A stretch of DNA of 64,000 bases from Paenibacillus sp. FSL K6-3182 (GCF_037976325.1 NZ_CP150265.1:1917501-1981500); one strand, 5' to 3'; shown: positions 9,075-18,190, numbered from the stretch's first letter. Numbers and translations are program-made. Notes: a model not told the origin generated them from the letters alone.

Positions 9075-10898
9075 TTATTCCTCAGGAATGATATAGGACA
9101 TTTCAAGTCGTACAGGCTTATCTTTATTTAATAAAAAAGTGAGAAGCGTACTGCCTGACTTGAACAGAACCCGTACTCGGCCATTGTCGAGCTTTTCCTT
9201 GGTGGATACCGTTTTGGCGGCTAATAATCTGCTGTACGTTTGTTCCATGACAACTGGATTCCATGTCGTCAGTTGACTTACAAAAAAAGCTTCTGGATTG
9301 TCTTCATCGACTTCCAGTACAAAGGACATTTGCATTGCGCTGAACGTCAGCGTTTGCGGCAGTATTGGATCGAGTGCTAAGTCGGGATCAACAAATACAG
9401 GGTCTTCGCTTTTTGTTGTATCATTCTCTGTGTTCGCAGCCGATTCCTTGGTGCTGCCAAGTGCAGCAGGTAGAGCAGTGGAGCCGCCAGCAGCCATTGT
9501 CTTTGTCTGAATGCTTTGCGGTGTTGCTGTTGGCATTGCGGCTGAATTACTGCTGCCCTCCGGCGTCGCCGAAGGTGCTATCGCTGCTTGGTCAGTCGCA
9601 TTCGGTTCAGGTGATGAAGAATCTGCTGAGGCATCAGCTTCTTCGGTCGTTATAGGTTCTGTAGGCTCGTCTACAAAAATTTCTTCAGTAAGCTCTTCCT
9701 CAGGAACAGTTACAGGAGCATCAGGAACACCCAACGTTTCTTGCAGCTTTACGAGCGACAGATTCATGAAGCCTTCAGCGTACAAGCTGCCGTCTCTGAA
9801 AAAACCTTTGTAGAGAGGCGCGCCGTCCATATCGTACAGTGCTCCTATGCCTTCATATTTGTTATTGACGAATTTGCCGTCATAGACAACACCGCCTGAG
9901 GCATTAAACATTTGTCCGCTGCCATTCTGCTGTCCGCTGGCGAATGACCCTGTATAAACAACGGAGCCTGTCTCATTGAATAAGCTGCCAACACCATGAT
10001 AGCTGCCGAGAAGAAAGGCGCCGTCGTATTTTACGAAGCCTGATGGGTAATATTGTTTTCCCGGGCCTGACAGCTTGCCAGCAAGGAAGTTGCCTTCGAA
10101 TAATAAAACGCCATTATTGTCAAACTGCTTGCCTGTACCCTCATAAACCCCATTATTAAATTGGCCTTCATAGATCTGCTTGCCTGATTCATTGTAAAGT
10201 TTGCCATCGCCGCTGTATGAACCCTTCAGAAAGGCGCCAGCATAGATGATCCCGCCGCCAGCATCATATGCTGTACCAGCTCCATCGTACGCTCCGACTG
10301 CAAACTCGCCCACATATTGAGGTTTTCCCCCTGAATAAAATAAAGTTCCAGCACCCGCATATTGATCGTCAGCAAATTGTCCGCGGTAGAGAAGCTCTCC
10401 CTCTTCATTAAACAACTCGCCTGAGCCCGCCATCATTCCTTTAGCGAAATCTCCTTGGTAACGAAGCTTGCCGTTTGGATAATATAGCTTCCCTGGACCG
10501 CTGTATTGACCATCGACCAGTTCTCCTTTAAACAGCAGATTACCTTCCGCGTCAAGGACGGATGCAGCTCCTGTGAAGCTGCCATTTGCCGCAGCAGCTG
10601 CTTCCAGCTGAGGCGTTCGTCCGAACCATTTGTTAATGAAGGCTGGCGGGCTTACAAATCCAAAATAAACGATGATCAGGGTAATGACGAGAACAAGTGC
10701 GATAAGCTTCTTCGCTATGTAGTAGCTCCCGATGCGCAAATAATTGTTGAGCGATCGAAGCGGGCCAAAAATAGCAGTGACCAGCCATTTGCGGATCACA
10801 GCAAGCATACGCTTTGGCAGCGTTTTCGCCCGTTTAAGAGGCGCAATAATTTTTCGCTTAATGGGCTTGATTATGGGATTTAGAATTTGCGCTATCAT
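9075..10898 (-). CDS. Membrane-anchored MORN-repeat protein
   Basis: The 607-residue product begins with a strongly basic segment, then one hydrophobic helix at about residues 63-88 (KKLIALVLVITLIIVYFGF). From about 100 to 365 it carries about eleven MORN-like repeats of about 23 residues, each of the form YxGxGKLYxxxGxxxYxGxF. A proline/serine/threonine-rich linker (about 400-500) leads to a compact C-terminal domain of about 100 residues. The gene starts one base after the stop of the DUF4280 gene and is surely cotranscribed with it. MORN repeats in bacteria are found in effectors and structural surface proteins; with a PAAR-like partner and tail genes nearby it could be cargo, or a membrane anchor of the particle. 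That is inference. Confidence 0.75.
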   Translation of the reverse strand: MIAQILNPIIKPIKRKIIAPLKRAKTLPKRMLAVIRKWLVTAIFGPLRSLNNYLRIGSYYIAKKLIALVLVITLIIVYFGFVSPPAFINKWFGRTPQLEAAAAANGSFTGAASVLDAEGNLLFKGELVDGQYSGPGKLYYPNGKLRYQGDFAKGMMAGSGELFNEEGELLYRGQFADDQYAGAGTLFYSGGKPQYVGEFAVGAYDGAGTAYDAGGGIIYAGAFLKGSYSGDGKLYNESGKQIYEGQFNNGVYEGTGKQFDNNGVLLFEGNFLAGKLSGPGKQYYPSGFVKYDGAFLLGSYHGVGSLFNETGSVVYTGSFASGQQNGSGQMFNASGGVVYDGKFVNNKYEGIGALYDMDGAPLYKGFFRDGSLYAEGFMNLSLVKLQETLGVPDAPVTVPEEELTEEIFVDEPTEPITTEEADASADSSSPEPNATDQAAIAPSATPEGSSNSAAMPTATPQSIQTKTMAAGGSTALPAALGSTKESAANTENDTTKSEDPVFVDPDLALDPILPQTLTFSAMQMSFVLEVDEDNPEAFFVSQLTTWNPVVMEQTYSRLLAAKTVSTKEKLDNGRVRVLFKSGSTLLTFLLNKDKPVRLEMSYIIPEE

Positions 10899-10899
10899 A

Positions 10900-11286
10900 T
10901 CATGGCACCTGTATCGTCATCTGTCCCGGATTCACGAACTGAATGACGCCTCCCCAGTTGCACATGCATTTCGACGAATTATTTAAAGCGGGCATGTTTG
11001 CAACTAACACGGTTGGCGAGCCGGGCACCCATGGAGCAGCAGTAACGGGGATACAGGGCTGAGGGGTAAGTACGCCTAAGGCAGCAGCAGTTGCGGCTGC
11101 GACCATCGGATTGGCCAGCGAATTACATACTCCAAAGGGCAATATATTAACCATCGGTTTATTATCCATAATGTTCGCGATCGGCATAGCCGTCAAAACG
11201 CGATTGGCAGGCAACACATTAAACGTGCCGGGAGCTGCTCCAAAAGAGCATTGCATGGTAGCTCCTCCGCATATAAGTTGTCCCAT
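10900..11286 (-). CDS. DUF4280 (PAAR-like) spike-tip protein
   Basis: The minus-strand ATG at 11286 has AGGAAGGAA upstream. The 128-residue product has the DUF4280 pattern: MGQLICGGATMQCSFG at the start, PFGVCNSLANPMVAAATAA in the middle, then CIPVTAAPW and KCMCNWGGVIQFVNPGQ near the end. DUF4280 proteins are PAAR-like tips found in injection systems (family knowledge); the conserved Cys residues likely bind a metal. It lies immediately upstream of the MORN gene with a one-base gap, and only 6 kb from the tail genes on the opposite strand, which supports the view that the cluster belongs to a contractile injection system. Confidence 0.85.
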   Translation of the reverse strand: MGQLICGGATMQCSFGAAPGTFNVLPANRVLTAMPIANIMDNKPMVNILPFGVCNSLANPMVAAATAAALGVLTPQPCIPVTAAPWVPGSPTVLVANMPALNNSSKCMCNWGGVIQFVNPGQMTIQVP

Positions 11287-11345
11287 ATAATTCCTTCCTG
11301 AGAGTAGGCCTTACTTAATGCCTCTCCTGTTTTTTTGCTATATTC

Positions 11346-11361
11346 TACTATTTTAATAGTA
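11346..11361. promoter_or_regulatory. Palindrome in the divergent promoter region
   Basis: TACTATT-TT-AATAGTA is a 7-bp perfect inverted repeat, located between the start of the DUF4280 gene and the divergent cyclase-like gene. It could be an operator for either side. No protein can be assigned. Confidence 0.35.
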
Positions 11362-11486
11362 CTATAAGCCCTAAAAGCCATCAACATAAACCTACTAAAA
11401 TAGCTAACATTCGATGAATACTTACAACAATGCTGATGCTAAATGACTAAACATGTAGTAATATGGAAATAGAAATATTTTGAAAA

Positions 11487-14249
11487 ATGAAAGCGATGGT
11501 GCACATGCGAAGGTCCACTATGGGTATGACTCTTCTGAGTATAATAGCAATTTGCCTCGGCTTCTGGCTTTATCCAAACATAAATCACTTTCAAACCCCT
11601 CCGTATAAAACAGAGAAACCCCTCACTTATTTATCCAAGGCATCGGCAGGGCCGGATGGAAGCATGATCGTTATCGGAGATTCACGTCAAGAGATTATAC
11701 GAATCGGCAGCAAAGGATCTATTGAAGAGGTCATTCGGCAGGATGATGCTACCATAAGACATGATTTTACAGATATAGCGGTGGCGGCTGACGGCACAAT
11801 CTATGTTCTTGATACGATTTTGGACGGATATGGGCTTTATGTACGCGAAGAAAGAATTGTTCGCTACGCGATAGGCGATACAAAAGGAACGGTCCTGTTT
11901 ACGTTCGAGGGAAGCGGTACCAACAAACGGGTAGGGCTGATCAAAGGTCTTCAAGTTGTAAAGGAAGATATTTATTTCTACATAAACGAAGAGACGAACG
12001 TACAATTAAATCGGTTATCTGCTGCGGGCGGCAAGGCAGAGGAGCTGCTAACATTTAAATTGCCTGCAGATCGTTACTTATCAGAAATCGTAGGTTATGC
12101 GCCGGATCAAATCTATTACTCTACGAAGCGCGGCGCTATTTTCAGAGTGAATGCAGGAGGCGAAAGCGAGCTGTCCTATCCGTTGGAAGGCATGGATCGC
12201 ACTCGCAAAAACTTCCCTGAAGGACTGCTTCTGCACGAGAATGGAAAATTATATTTTATTGATCGCCTAGTAAATGCAGTTACGAGTATGAATGCGAAGG
12301 ATTCCAGTAATTTAAGAACGGTCATAGATGAGGCATCATTAAAGACAAAAGCACCGCATGCGGAAAGCCTTGATATTATGGATTTGACAATGAATACAGC
12401 GGGTCAGATGGAGCTTGCTTTAGGTGACAGCATCGTCAGCATGGATGAGGCTGGCAGCCATACGAGTGTCCTTACGAAGCTAACTTATGATCGCGGTTCG
12501 GTGGTACAGGGCTGGATTACGTGGCTGGCAGCTGCCGTATTGCTCGTTATTTTAGTTATGATAATTAGACTGTTCTATGTACATGTGCTTAATCGCAGAA
12601 TCTCATTGTTTTTCAAACAAGTTTTTGCAATTGTACCGATATTGATAATAGCGATGATTATGTTATCCAATTTTATTTATGATAGTTTCTCCAGCAAAAT
12701 GGAAGATGAGATGCAGAAGCAGCTGTCTTTGCTTGCTCGCAATGGTCAAAATATGATTAACGGCGACCAGCTGAATCGATTGACTTCGCCAAACGATTAT
12801 ATGAGCAAGGATTATGAATCGATTCGGAGCAAAATGAACTTCTTGTTCGAAAGCGAGGATCCTGCAAATCGCAAAGGCCTCTACAGCACATTGTACAGAT
12901 ATGAAAATGGTGAAATCTTCATCATTATGGATGATGATGACGGCGTCAATATGTACAAGCCTTTTCCTAAGAACGAGCTGAACCGGCTAGTGGTTGAGAA
13001 GGGCGAGGTTGTAACGGACCGATGGGAAGATGCTACAGGCAAATGGCTATATGCAATTGGACCTATCTATGATTCTACTAACAAAATTGTAGGCGTTTAT
13101 GAAACAGGCCGGGATTTGAATGTATTGTATCAATCCAACCAAACTATTTACAAAAGCATCATGCGAAACATTGGGCTTATAAGCTTAGTATTAATCGTTC
13201 TCGTACTCGCTGTAACGTATTATCTGCTCTCGTCGCTGCGCAAGCTTCGCAAAAGCGTAATGGAGATGGCAAATGGCAACTGGGATGTGAAGGTGAACAT
13301 ACGATCACAGGATGAGGTCGGCGATTTGGGAGAGCAGTTCAATCGCATGGCGCTTCATATTCGAACGTACATAAAGGACATTACTTCGTTCAGCGAAGCT
13401 TCGCATCGTTTTGTACCGCAGCAGATTTTTAAATATTTAGGCAAAAAGGGAATTACCGATATTCACCTTGGAGATCAGGTTCAGCAAAATATGACGGTAA
13501 TGGTCGCGAATATTCGCTCATTCCATCATTTATCGAAGCAGCTGACTCCAAAGCAAAATTTTGATTTTATGAACACCTTTCTAAAACGGTTTAGTCCATT
13601 CGTTCGGACAGAGGAAGGACTAATAAGCAAATATTTGGGCGCAGGTTTTATGGCTCTGTTCCCTTCACGAAATGAAGATGCGCTGCGCGCGGCTGTTGCG
13701 ATACGCAGAGAGCTCGTTTCCTATAATGAAAGCTTGAAGGCTTCCGGCTTTGCTCCGGTTGATCTAGGCATGGCCATACATAAAGGCCCGCTTATGCTTG
13801 GGATCGTGGGTGAAGAGCAGCGGATGGAGGGCAATGTTATCTCCGATGATGTGAATATTACAGCAACATTAGAGCGGATGTCCGATACGATGGGTGCATC
13901 AATACTTGTCACTCGTACGTTCTATGAGCAGCTGCGTTCACCGGAACGCTTCCGCTTCCGTCTGCTTGGTCGTGTACGAATTGACGGCAAGGATGATCCG
14001 ATTGAGCTTATTGACGTATATGAGGGAGATTCAGATACAGAGCGTGCTTTAAAGGATCGTACAAAGCCGCTGTTTGAGAAGGGGATTATGCTTTGCCAAG
14101 AGGGGCGTTTCTTCGATGCGAGAGAAACCTTTATAGAAGTGATCAAAATTAATCGTTTCGACAAAGCGGCAAAGTTATATTTTTATCTTTGTGATGAGTA
14201 TTACCAGAAGGGATCGACTGAGGGCTGGAATGGCACACTCGCCGTTTAA
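11487..14249 (+). CDS. Membrane sensor with beta-propeller, HAMP and degenerate adenylate cyclase domain
   Basis: The start is uncertain: ATG 11487 lacks a good RBS, while ATG 11520 has CGAAGGT seven bases upstream and still keeps the N-terminal hydrophobic helix. Numbering here is from 11487. The order is: N-terminal membrane helix (about 10-28), an extracytoplasmic NHL-like propeller (about 50-335), two membrane helices (about 350-410), an extracytoplasmic sensor-like segment (about 415-550), a further helix (about 555-580), a HAMP domain with DEVGDLGEQFNRMA, and a class III cyclase fold. The cyclase lacks key residues: the first metal Asp is Asn675 (VMVANIRSF), the second is Ala719 (YLGAGFMALF), and the transition-state Arg is Thr794, although Asn790 is kept. 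It is therefore probably a pseudo-cyclase. The gene runs with the GNAT and transporter genes. Confidence 0.75.
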   Translation: MKAMVHMRRSTMGMTLLSIIAICLGFWLYPNINHFQTPPYKTEKPLTYLSKASAGPDGSMIVIGDSRQEIIRIGSKGSIEEVIRQDDATIRHDFTDIAVAADGTIYVLDTILDGYGLYVREERIVRYAIGDTKGTVLFTFEGSGTNKRVGLIKGLQVVKEDIYFYINEETNVQLNRLSAAGGKAEELLTFKLPADRYLSEIVGYAPDQIYYSTKRGAIFRVNAGGESELSYPLEGMDRTRKNFPEGLLLHENGKLYFIDRLVNAVTSMNAKDSSNLRTVIDEASLKTKAPHAESLDIMDLTMNTAGQMELALGDSIVSMDEAGSHTSVLTKLTYDRGSVVQGWITWLAAAVLLVILVMIIRLFYVHVLNRRISLFFKQVFAIVPILIIAMIMLSNFIYDSFSSKMEDEMQKQLSLLARNGQNMINGDQLNRLTSPNDYMSKDYESIRSKMNFLFESEDPANRKGLYSTLYRYENGEIFIIMDDDDGVNMYKPFPKNELNRLVVEKGEVVTDRWEDATGKWLYAIGPIYDSTNKIVGVYETGRDLNVLYQSNQTIYKSIMRNIGLISLVLIVLVLAVTYYLLSSLRKLRKSVMEMANGNWDVKVNIRSQDEVGDLGEQFNRMALHIRTYIKDITSFSEASHRFVPQQIFKYLGKKGITDIHLGDQVQQNMTVMVANIRSFHHLSKQLTPKQNFDFMNTFLKRFSPFVRTEEGLISKYLGAGFMALFPSRNEDALRAAVAIRRELVSYNESLKASGFAPVDLGMAIHKGPLMLGIVGEEQRMEGNVISDDVNITATLERMSDTMGASILVTRTFYEQLRSPERFRFRLLGRVRIDGKDDPIELIDVYEGDSDTERALKDRTKPLFEKGIMLCQEGRFFDARETFIEVIKINRFDKAAKLYFYLCDEYYQKGSTEGWNGTLAV

Positions 14250-14274
14250 AAATTGAAGTTAGGAGGAAGGTCGA

Positions 14275-14772
14275 ATGCTTGTTGGACAGTTTCGGATTAG
14301 TCGCATCTCCACGGTAGATGAGGCGGAAAAAGTCGTCGCATTTTTATTATCAGGCTTTTCATTTGATGATACTCGATACACGCCAGGCGAGCTGACGCAT
14401 TTCCGAGAGCTTCCATTTCGCGCGGTAAATAATGAAATTTATTTCTGGTATGCCGAGGATGAGGATGGAAATGTCATAGGCATAAATTGCATCGCCGAAA
14501 ATGAGCAAAAAACCGGAGGTTTCAATTGGGACTACATGGTTGTTCATCATGATTATCGCAAAGTAGGCGTTGCGGCGCTGCTGATGGAGCAGATGTATGA
14601 CTTTTTGGGAGAAGTAAACGCCAGATATCTAGTAACCTATACTTGCGATCTGCCAGAGTACAACCGCATTCGTCAATTGTTTGAGAGCAGCGGCTTTACA
14701 CTGGTTGGTAGATGTCCAGATTATTACTACGAAGGGGAAGACCGCTTAATCTATCATCGAAAGCTGGTTTAA
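14275..14772 (+). CDS. GNAT family N-acetyltransferase
   Basis: ATG at 14275 follows TAGGAGGAAGG. The 165-residue product has the GNAT core: the beta4-alpha3 acetyl-CoA loop is in YMVVHHDYRKVGVAALLME (R-K-V-G-V-A in place of the usual Q/R-x-x-G-x-G/A), followed by DLPEYNRIRQLFESSGF, the common last-helix segment. The substrate is not predictable. It starts 25 bases after the cyclase-like gene and ends 6 bases before the transporter gene, so the three are probably one operon. Confidence 0.8.
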   Translation: MLVGQFRISRISTVDEAEKVVAFLLSGFSFDDTRYTPGELTHFRELPFRAVNNEIYFWYAEDEDGNVIGINCIAENEQKTGGFNWDYMVVHHDYRKVGVAALLMEQMYDFLGEVNARYLVTYTCDLPEYNRIRQLFESSGFTLVGRCPDYYYEGEDRLIYHRKLV

Positions 14773-14778
14773 AAAGAT

Positions 14779-17700
14779 ATGACTAAAGATACCATATTGC
14801 GCGCAATCGGTGCCCGTCCAGAGGATCAGCGAAAGCTGCTTATGATGGCACCTGTTTTTTTTATTTGCGGCATATCTGAAATGCTTAATTACAATGGCTT
14901 TATGACGTTGTTCAATCAGCGGTTCGGAAGTGAATACCTTCCCTATGTATATGCGGCGGAGGCTATCATTTTGCCGCTAGAGGCGTGGCTCTTGTCCTGG
15001 CTTGCTGCTAGGCTGCCAAAGCCGAAGCTGATGCGCGTCTTATATGGAATAATGTTAGGTATCGTTGCCGTAAATGCATTGATGCTGCTAGTATTGCAGA
15101 GCTTCGATCTAGAGCTGAGAGGGTATTATCCCGTCTTGTTCATAGCTTCCAGCTTTGTCGTTAGGCAGCAGACCCTATTGCTTTGGAGCTTGGCCGTTGA
15201 TTTGTGCTCGACGCAGCAAGCGAAGCGTCTCATGCCCGTGTTCGTTGGCTCTGCAACGCTTGGCGGAGTAGCGGCAGGTTTGCTTGCACAGCTTTTAAGC
15301 CTATTTTTTGGACCCGAGGTTATTTATGCCGCTTCCGGTTTGCTGCTTCTGGCTGCATTGCCGAACTATCGTAAAGTGATTACCCGTTATTTAGTACCAT
15401 TATCGATCAAAATTGAAGCAAATGCTCTGGAGGAGGAACCGGTGTCAACGGGAGCGGTGTTTAAGCACGCGCTTCGATCTCCTTTTTTGCTAACCGTTAT
15501 TTTGCTTATGACACTGATGCCAGCTCTTTATTTTCTAATGGAATATGAGTTTCTGAACGTGACAAAAATGTCATTTCCAAGCGAACAGGCTTTCAGCCGG
15601 TTTTTTGGGATGATTACGATGGTGTTGTTTGTTCTTGCCTTTTTGCTGCAAACCGTCTCAGGCAAGCTGATGGCACGCCTTGGTGCAAGCCAAATGCTTA
15701 CGGCTATATCAGGCGTTTATGTTCTCGCCTTTGCCGGCGCTTTATTTTTTGTTGGCGGTCCAGCGGCGCTTCCAATGATTTCGATCGGCTACATGCTGTT
15801 ATATTTGCTGCTTTATTATTCAGCCGAGCCTTCCTATCAGCTGTTCTTCAAGACGCTTCCGCTTGCGCAGCGTGACAGCTACAGATATGCAGCGCAAGGA
15901 ATTGCGGCTACGGCGGGCATTTTGATCGGCGCTGGCTTGCAGTTTTTGCATTCAGGCTTTGGGGTATCCTGGACAGCCTTGTCGTTTGTAGGATTTGCAG
16001 GCGCCGTGCTGCTGTTTGTGCTTGCTTGGTTCGGCAGAAGGTTCTATATGCGCGAGCTTGTAGGCAGCATACAGACAATTGGCGAGCAGGACTTAGCGGA
16101 GCAGTTCGATGAATTTAGTCGAAACGAAGCTGCAATGGCAGAGCTCAGGGCCATGTTGAAGCAGCCGATAGACTCTGCGAAAGAAATTGCCTTGCAAATT
16201 ATCGGCAGGCAACAAAATCCGAATGATGTTGCCGATTTGCTGGCGCTGATTGATGATCCGAATCCACGCATTCGCGTTGCTGCGGTTAGGGCGATGAATC
16301 TTGAGCGCGCAGACCTGCATGCGATGGTGAAGGTAGCAGCATTTCTTGAGGATCAGGACGATGAGATGCGTGCTGAAGGAGTAAGACAGATTGGCAGAAT
16401 GAAGCATATGGAGCATCAGGCTTTTTATTTCCTGCGGCAAAAGCTGCTTGATCGGCATCCGAGTGTCATTGCAGAGGCAGTCAAAGCGATGTACTCCTTT
16501 AACAATGCAGCAAGCCTCGAGGCATGTGCGGAAGTGATCGATCGTATTCTTGATGCAGGAGGCGAATCCTCAGTTTATATTTGCCGAGTTATCGCGGAGC
16601 TTGAGCTGTATTCGTTTGTGCCGAAGGTTGAGAAGCTTGTTGATGATGCGCATCCAGCGGCAAGGGTTGCAGCAATCGCATGTTTGGGAAGGCTTAAGGT
16701 TACATCCATTATACCCATTCTGCTGGAGCGTCTCCCGCTTATGGACCAAGAAATGTTCCGCACGACGACAGAAAGCTTTATTCAGATGGGCGATGGTGCG
16801 ATCGAGCTGCTGACTGACAGCTTGAATGGCGCGCCGCCGAAGCGATGGACAGCTGTGATGATTACGCTCTCGGCACTTCTGCCAGACGAGCAGGTACGTT
16901 CTAAGCTAACGGATGAAGCGCTAAATCGTTTAAGTGAGCTTGAGGCAGCGTCAGGTTATTCATTGTCACTCAAACAGCTAGGGAAGACGGAGCTTGCAGA
17001 GCTTGCTTTGCTGCGCTGGCGAGAGGTTCGCGACTTTATTTTTACAGGAGTATGGGCGGTGCTGACCAAGCTTGCGGATGAGCAGGTTGTTGATGCGATC
17101 AGAAGGGCAGCTGCTGATGAAGACGAAGAAATTCGCAGCAATGCTTGGGAAGTGCTCGCAGAGGGCATGGGTGAGCGCAGATTATCGCAGTTTTTGCTGA
17201 CCGTTCTAGAGCGCGGCGAAGCTGGAAGAGAAGTAACTGCCGATGAGGAAGCGACTGTCCTATTGGAGGCAGCACTAAACGGAAATGATGATTGGTGGCG
17301 GGAGATCGCTGCAGTGGCGTTAGTGGAGGAGGGGGAACAAATGTCCAAAGACCAGCAGATGATGAGCCGTTTAAACAAAGTAGTCTTTTTAAGGCAGGTT
17401 CCCTATTTCGCTGATTTATCGCTTGAGGAGCTAGGCTTAATCGCTAATATTGCCGAGGAGTATGTATGCCCGGATGGAGAGAATCTGCTGCAAAGAGGAG
17501 AGCCTAACCCCGCGATGTATGTCATCGTTGACGGCAATATCGAGCTCACGAGCATTTCCGCAGCAGGCTGGGAAGGAACGATCGGCGTACTCGGTGCAGG
17601 GGATGTGTGCGGCGTAACTTCAGCGCTCGACAGCACCTCATCAACAGTAACGGCGCAATCCTTGCTTGGCGATGTGAGAGTGCTGAAGCTGCTGGGCGAT

Positions 17701-17811
17701 AATGTGTCAAGGCTCATTCGTTTGTACCCGGAAATAGGAATCGGGCTGCTCCGAGCGTCGTTCGCACGCATTCGATTGCTGGAAGAAATGATGATGCGAA
17801 TTGATTCGTAA
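14779..17811 (+). CDS. Membrane transporter-HEAT repeat-cyclic nucleotide-binding fusion
   Basis: ATG 14779 lies 6 bases after the GNAT stop and has no clear RBS, so it may rely on coupling. The 1010-residue product has three parts. Residues 1-420 hold about 12 membrane segments and resemble the Npt1/Npt2 nucleotide-carrier or MFS-like fold. Residues about 450-850 are alpha-helical HEAT-like repeats (for example DLLALIDDPNPRIRVAAVRAM). Residues about 870-1010 form a cyclic nucleotide-binding fold (VPYFADLSLEELGLIANIAEE, then LLQRGEPNPAMYVIVDG). In the phosphate-binding cassette the usual Arg is not found (DSTSSTVTAQS), so nucleotide binding is doubtful. The layout suggests a membrane transport unit gated by a cytoplasmic scaffold. 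Pairing with the degenerate cyclase gene is notable. Confidence 0.7.
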   Translation: MTKDTILRAIGARPEDQRKLLMMAPVFFICGISEMLNYNGFMTLFNQRFGSEYLPYVYAAEAIILPLEAWLLSWLAARLPKPKLMRVLYGIMLGIVAVNALMLLVLQSFDLELRGYYPVLFIASSFVVRQQTLLLWSLAVDLCSTQQAKRLMPVFVGSATLGGVAAGLLAQLLSLFFGPEVIYAASGLLLLAALPNYRKVITRYLVPLSIKIEANALEEEPVSTGAVFKHALRSPFLLTVILLMTLMPALYFLMEYEFLNVTKMSFPSEQAFSRFFGMITMVLFVLAFLLQTVSGKLMARLGASQMLTAISGVYVLAFAGALFFVGGPAALPMISIGYMLLYLLLYYSAEPSYQLFFKTLPLAQRDSYRYAAQGIAATAGILIGAGLQFLHSGFGVSWTALSFVGFAGAVLLFVLAWFGRRFYMRELVGSIQTIGEQDLAEQFDEFSRNEAAMAELRAMLKQPIDSAKEIALQIIGRQQNPNDVADLLALIDDPNPRIRVAAVRAMNLERADLHAMVKVAAFLEDQDDEMRAEGVRQIGRMKHMEHQAFYFLRQKLLDRHPSVIAEAVKAMYSFNNAASLEACAEVIDRILDAGGESSVYICRVIAELELYSFVPKVEKLVDDAHPAARVAAIACLGRLKVTSIIPILLERLPLMDQEMFRTTTESFIQMGDGAIELLTDSLNGAPPKRWTAVMITLSALLPDEQVRSKLTDEALNRLSELEAASGYSLSLKQLGKTELAELALLRWREVRDFIFTGVWAVLTKLADEQVVDAIRRAAADEDEEIRSNAWEVLAEGMGERRLSQFLLTVLERGEAGREVTADEEATVLLEAALNGNDDWWREIAAVALVEEGEQMSKDQQMMSRLNKVVFLRQVPYFADLSLEELGLIANIAEEYVCPDGENLLQRGEPNPAMYVIVDGNIELTSISAAGWEGTIGVLGAGDVCGVTSALDSTSSTVTAQSLLGDVRVLKLLGDNVSRLIRLYPEIGIGLLRASFARIRLLEEMMMRIDS

Positions 17812-17831
17812 CAATAAAGCAAGCTTAGCGG

Positions 17832-17860
17832 TTGCAACGGTACTTCAGATTGCATATAAT
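17832..17860 (+). promoter_or_regulatory. Sigma-A promoter of the pheST leader
   Basis: TTGCAA (17832-17837) and TATAAT (17855-17860) are separated by 17 bases. Transcription would begin a few bases into the T-box leader. Confidence 0.8.
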
Positions 17861-17884
17861 ATAGATTATTATTTCATATTCGAA

Positions 17885-18190
17885 GTAAAGCGATGATGGA
17901 GAAGAGTAAGCAGTGCTTTCGCACAGGAAGAAGACGCCGTAGACTGAGAGCGTTTTTGTGAAAATAGGCTGCCGAAGTTCACTCCTGAGCAGACACCTGA
18001 AACGCCATAATATACGGCGCGTGTAGGGAAGGTCCGGTTCCCGCCGTTATGGGGCTAAGGGATTGTCATTCAGCGCCTCTAGGCGACGTTAGCCACACTT
18101 GGTTATGCGTACAGGCTGATGCTCAATCCGAATTAGGGTGGTACCACGGTTCTTTCGTCCCTTTAGGGAGAGAGGGCCTTTTTTTTGTGT
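17885..18190 (+). ncRNA. T-box riboswitch (phenylalanine specifier)
   Basis: The leader carries the hallmark T-box AGGGTGGTACCACGG at 18135-18149, then a terminator hairpin (about 18149-18180) and a T-run. Stem I contains an AGTA bulge near 17906 and the specifier-loop segment GAAGTTCACTCC, in which TTC (17978-17980) codes for phenylalanine. This matches the downstream pheST genes. Uncharged tRNA-Phe would stabilise the antiterminator and allow transcription of the synthetase. Boundaries are approximate. Confidence 0.9.

Noticed and set aside
9298..9813. Plus-strand frames opposite the MORN gene
   Set aside because: They mirror the low-complexity Ser/Thr/Pro linker in another frame and have no RBS.
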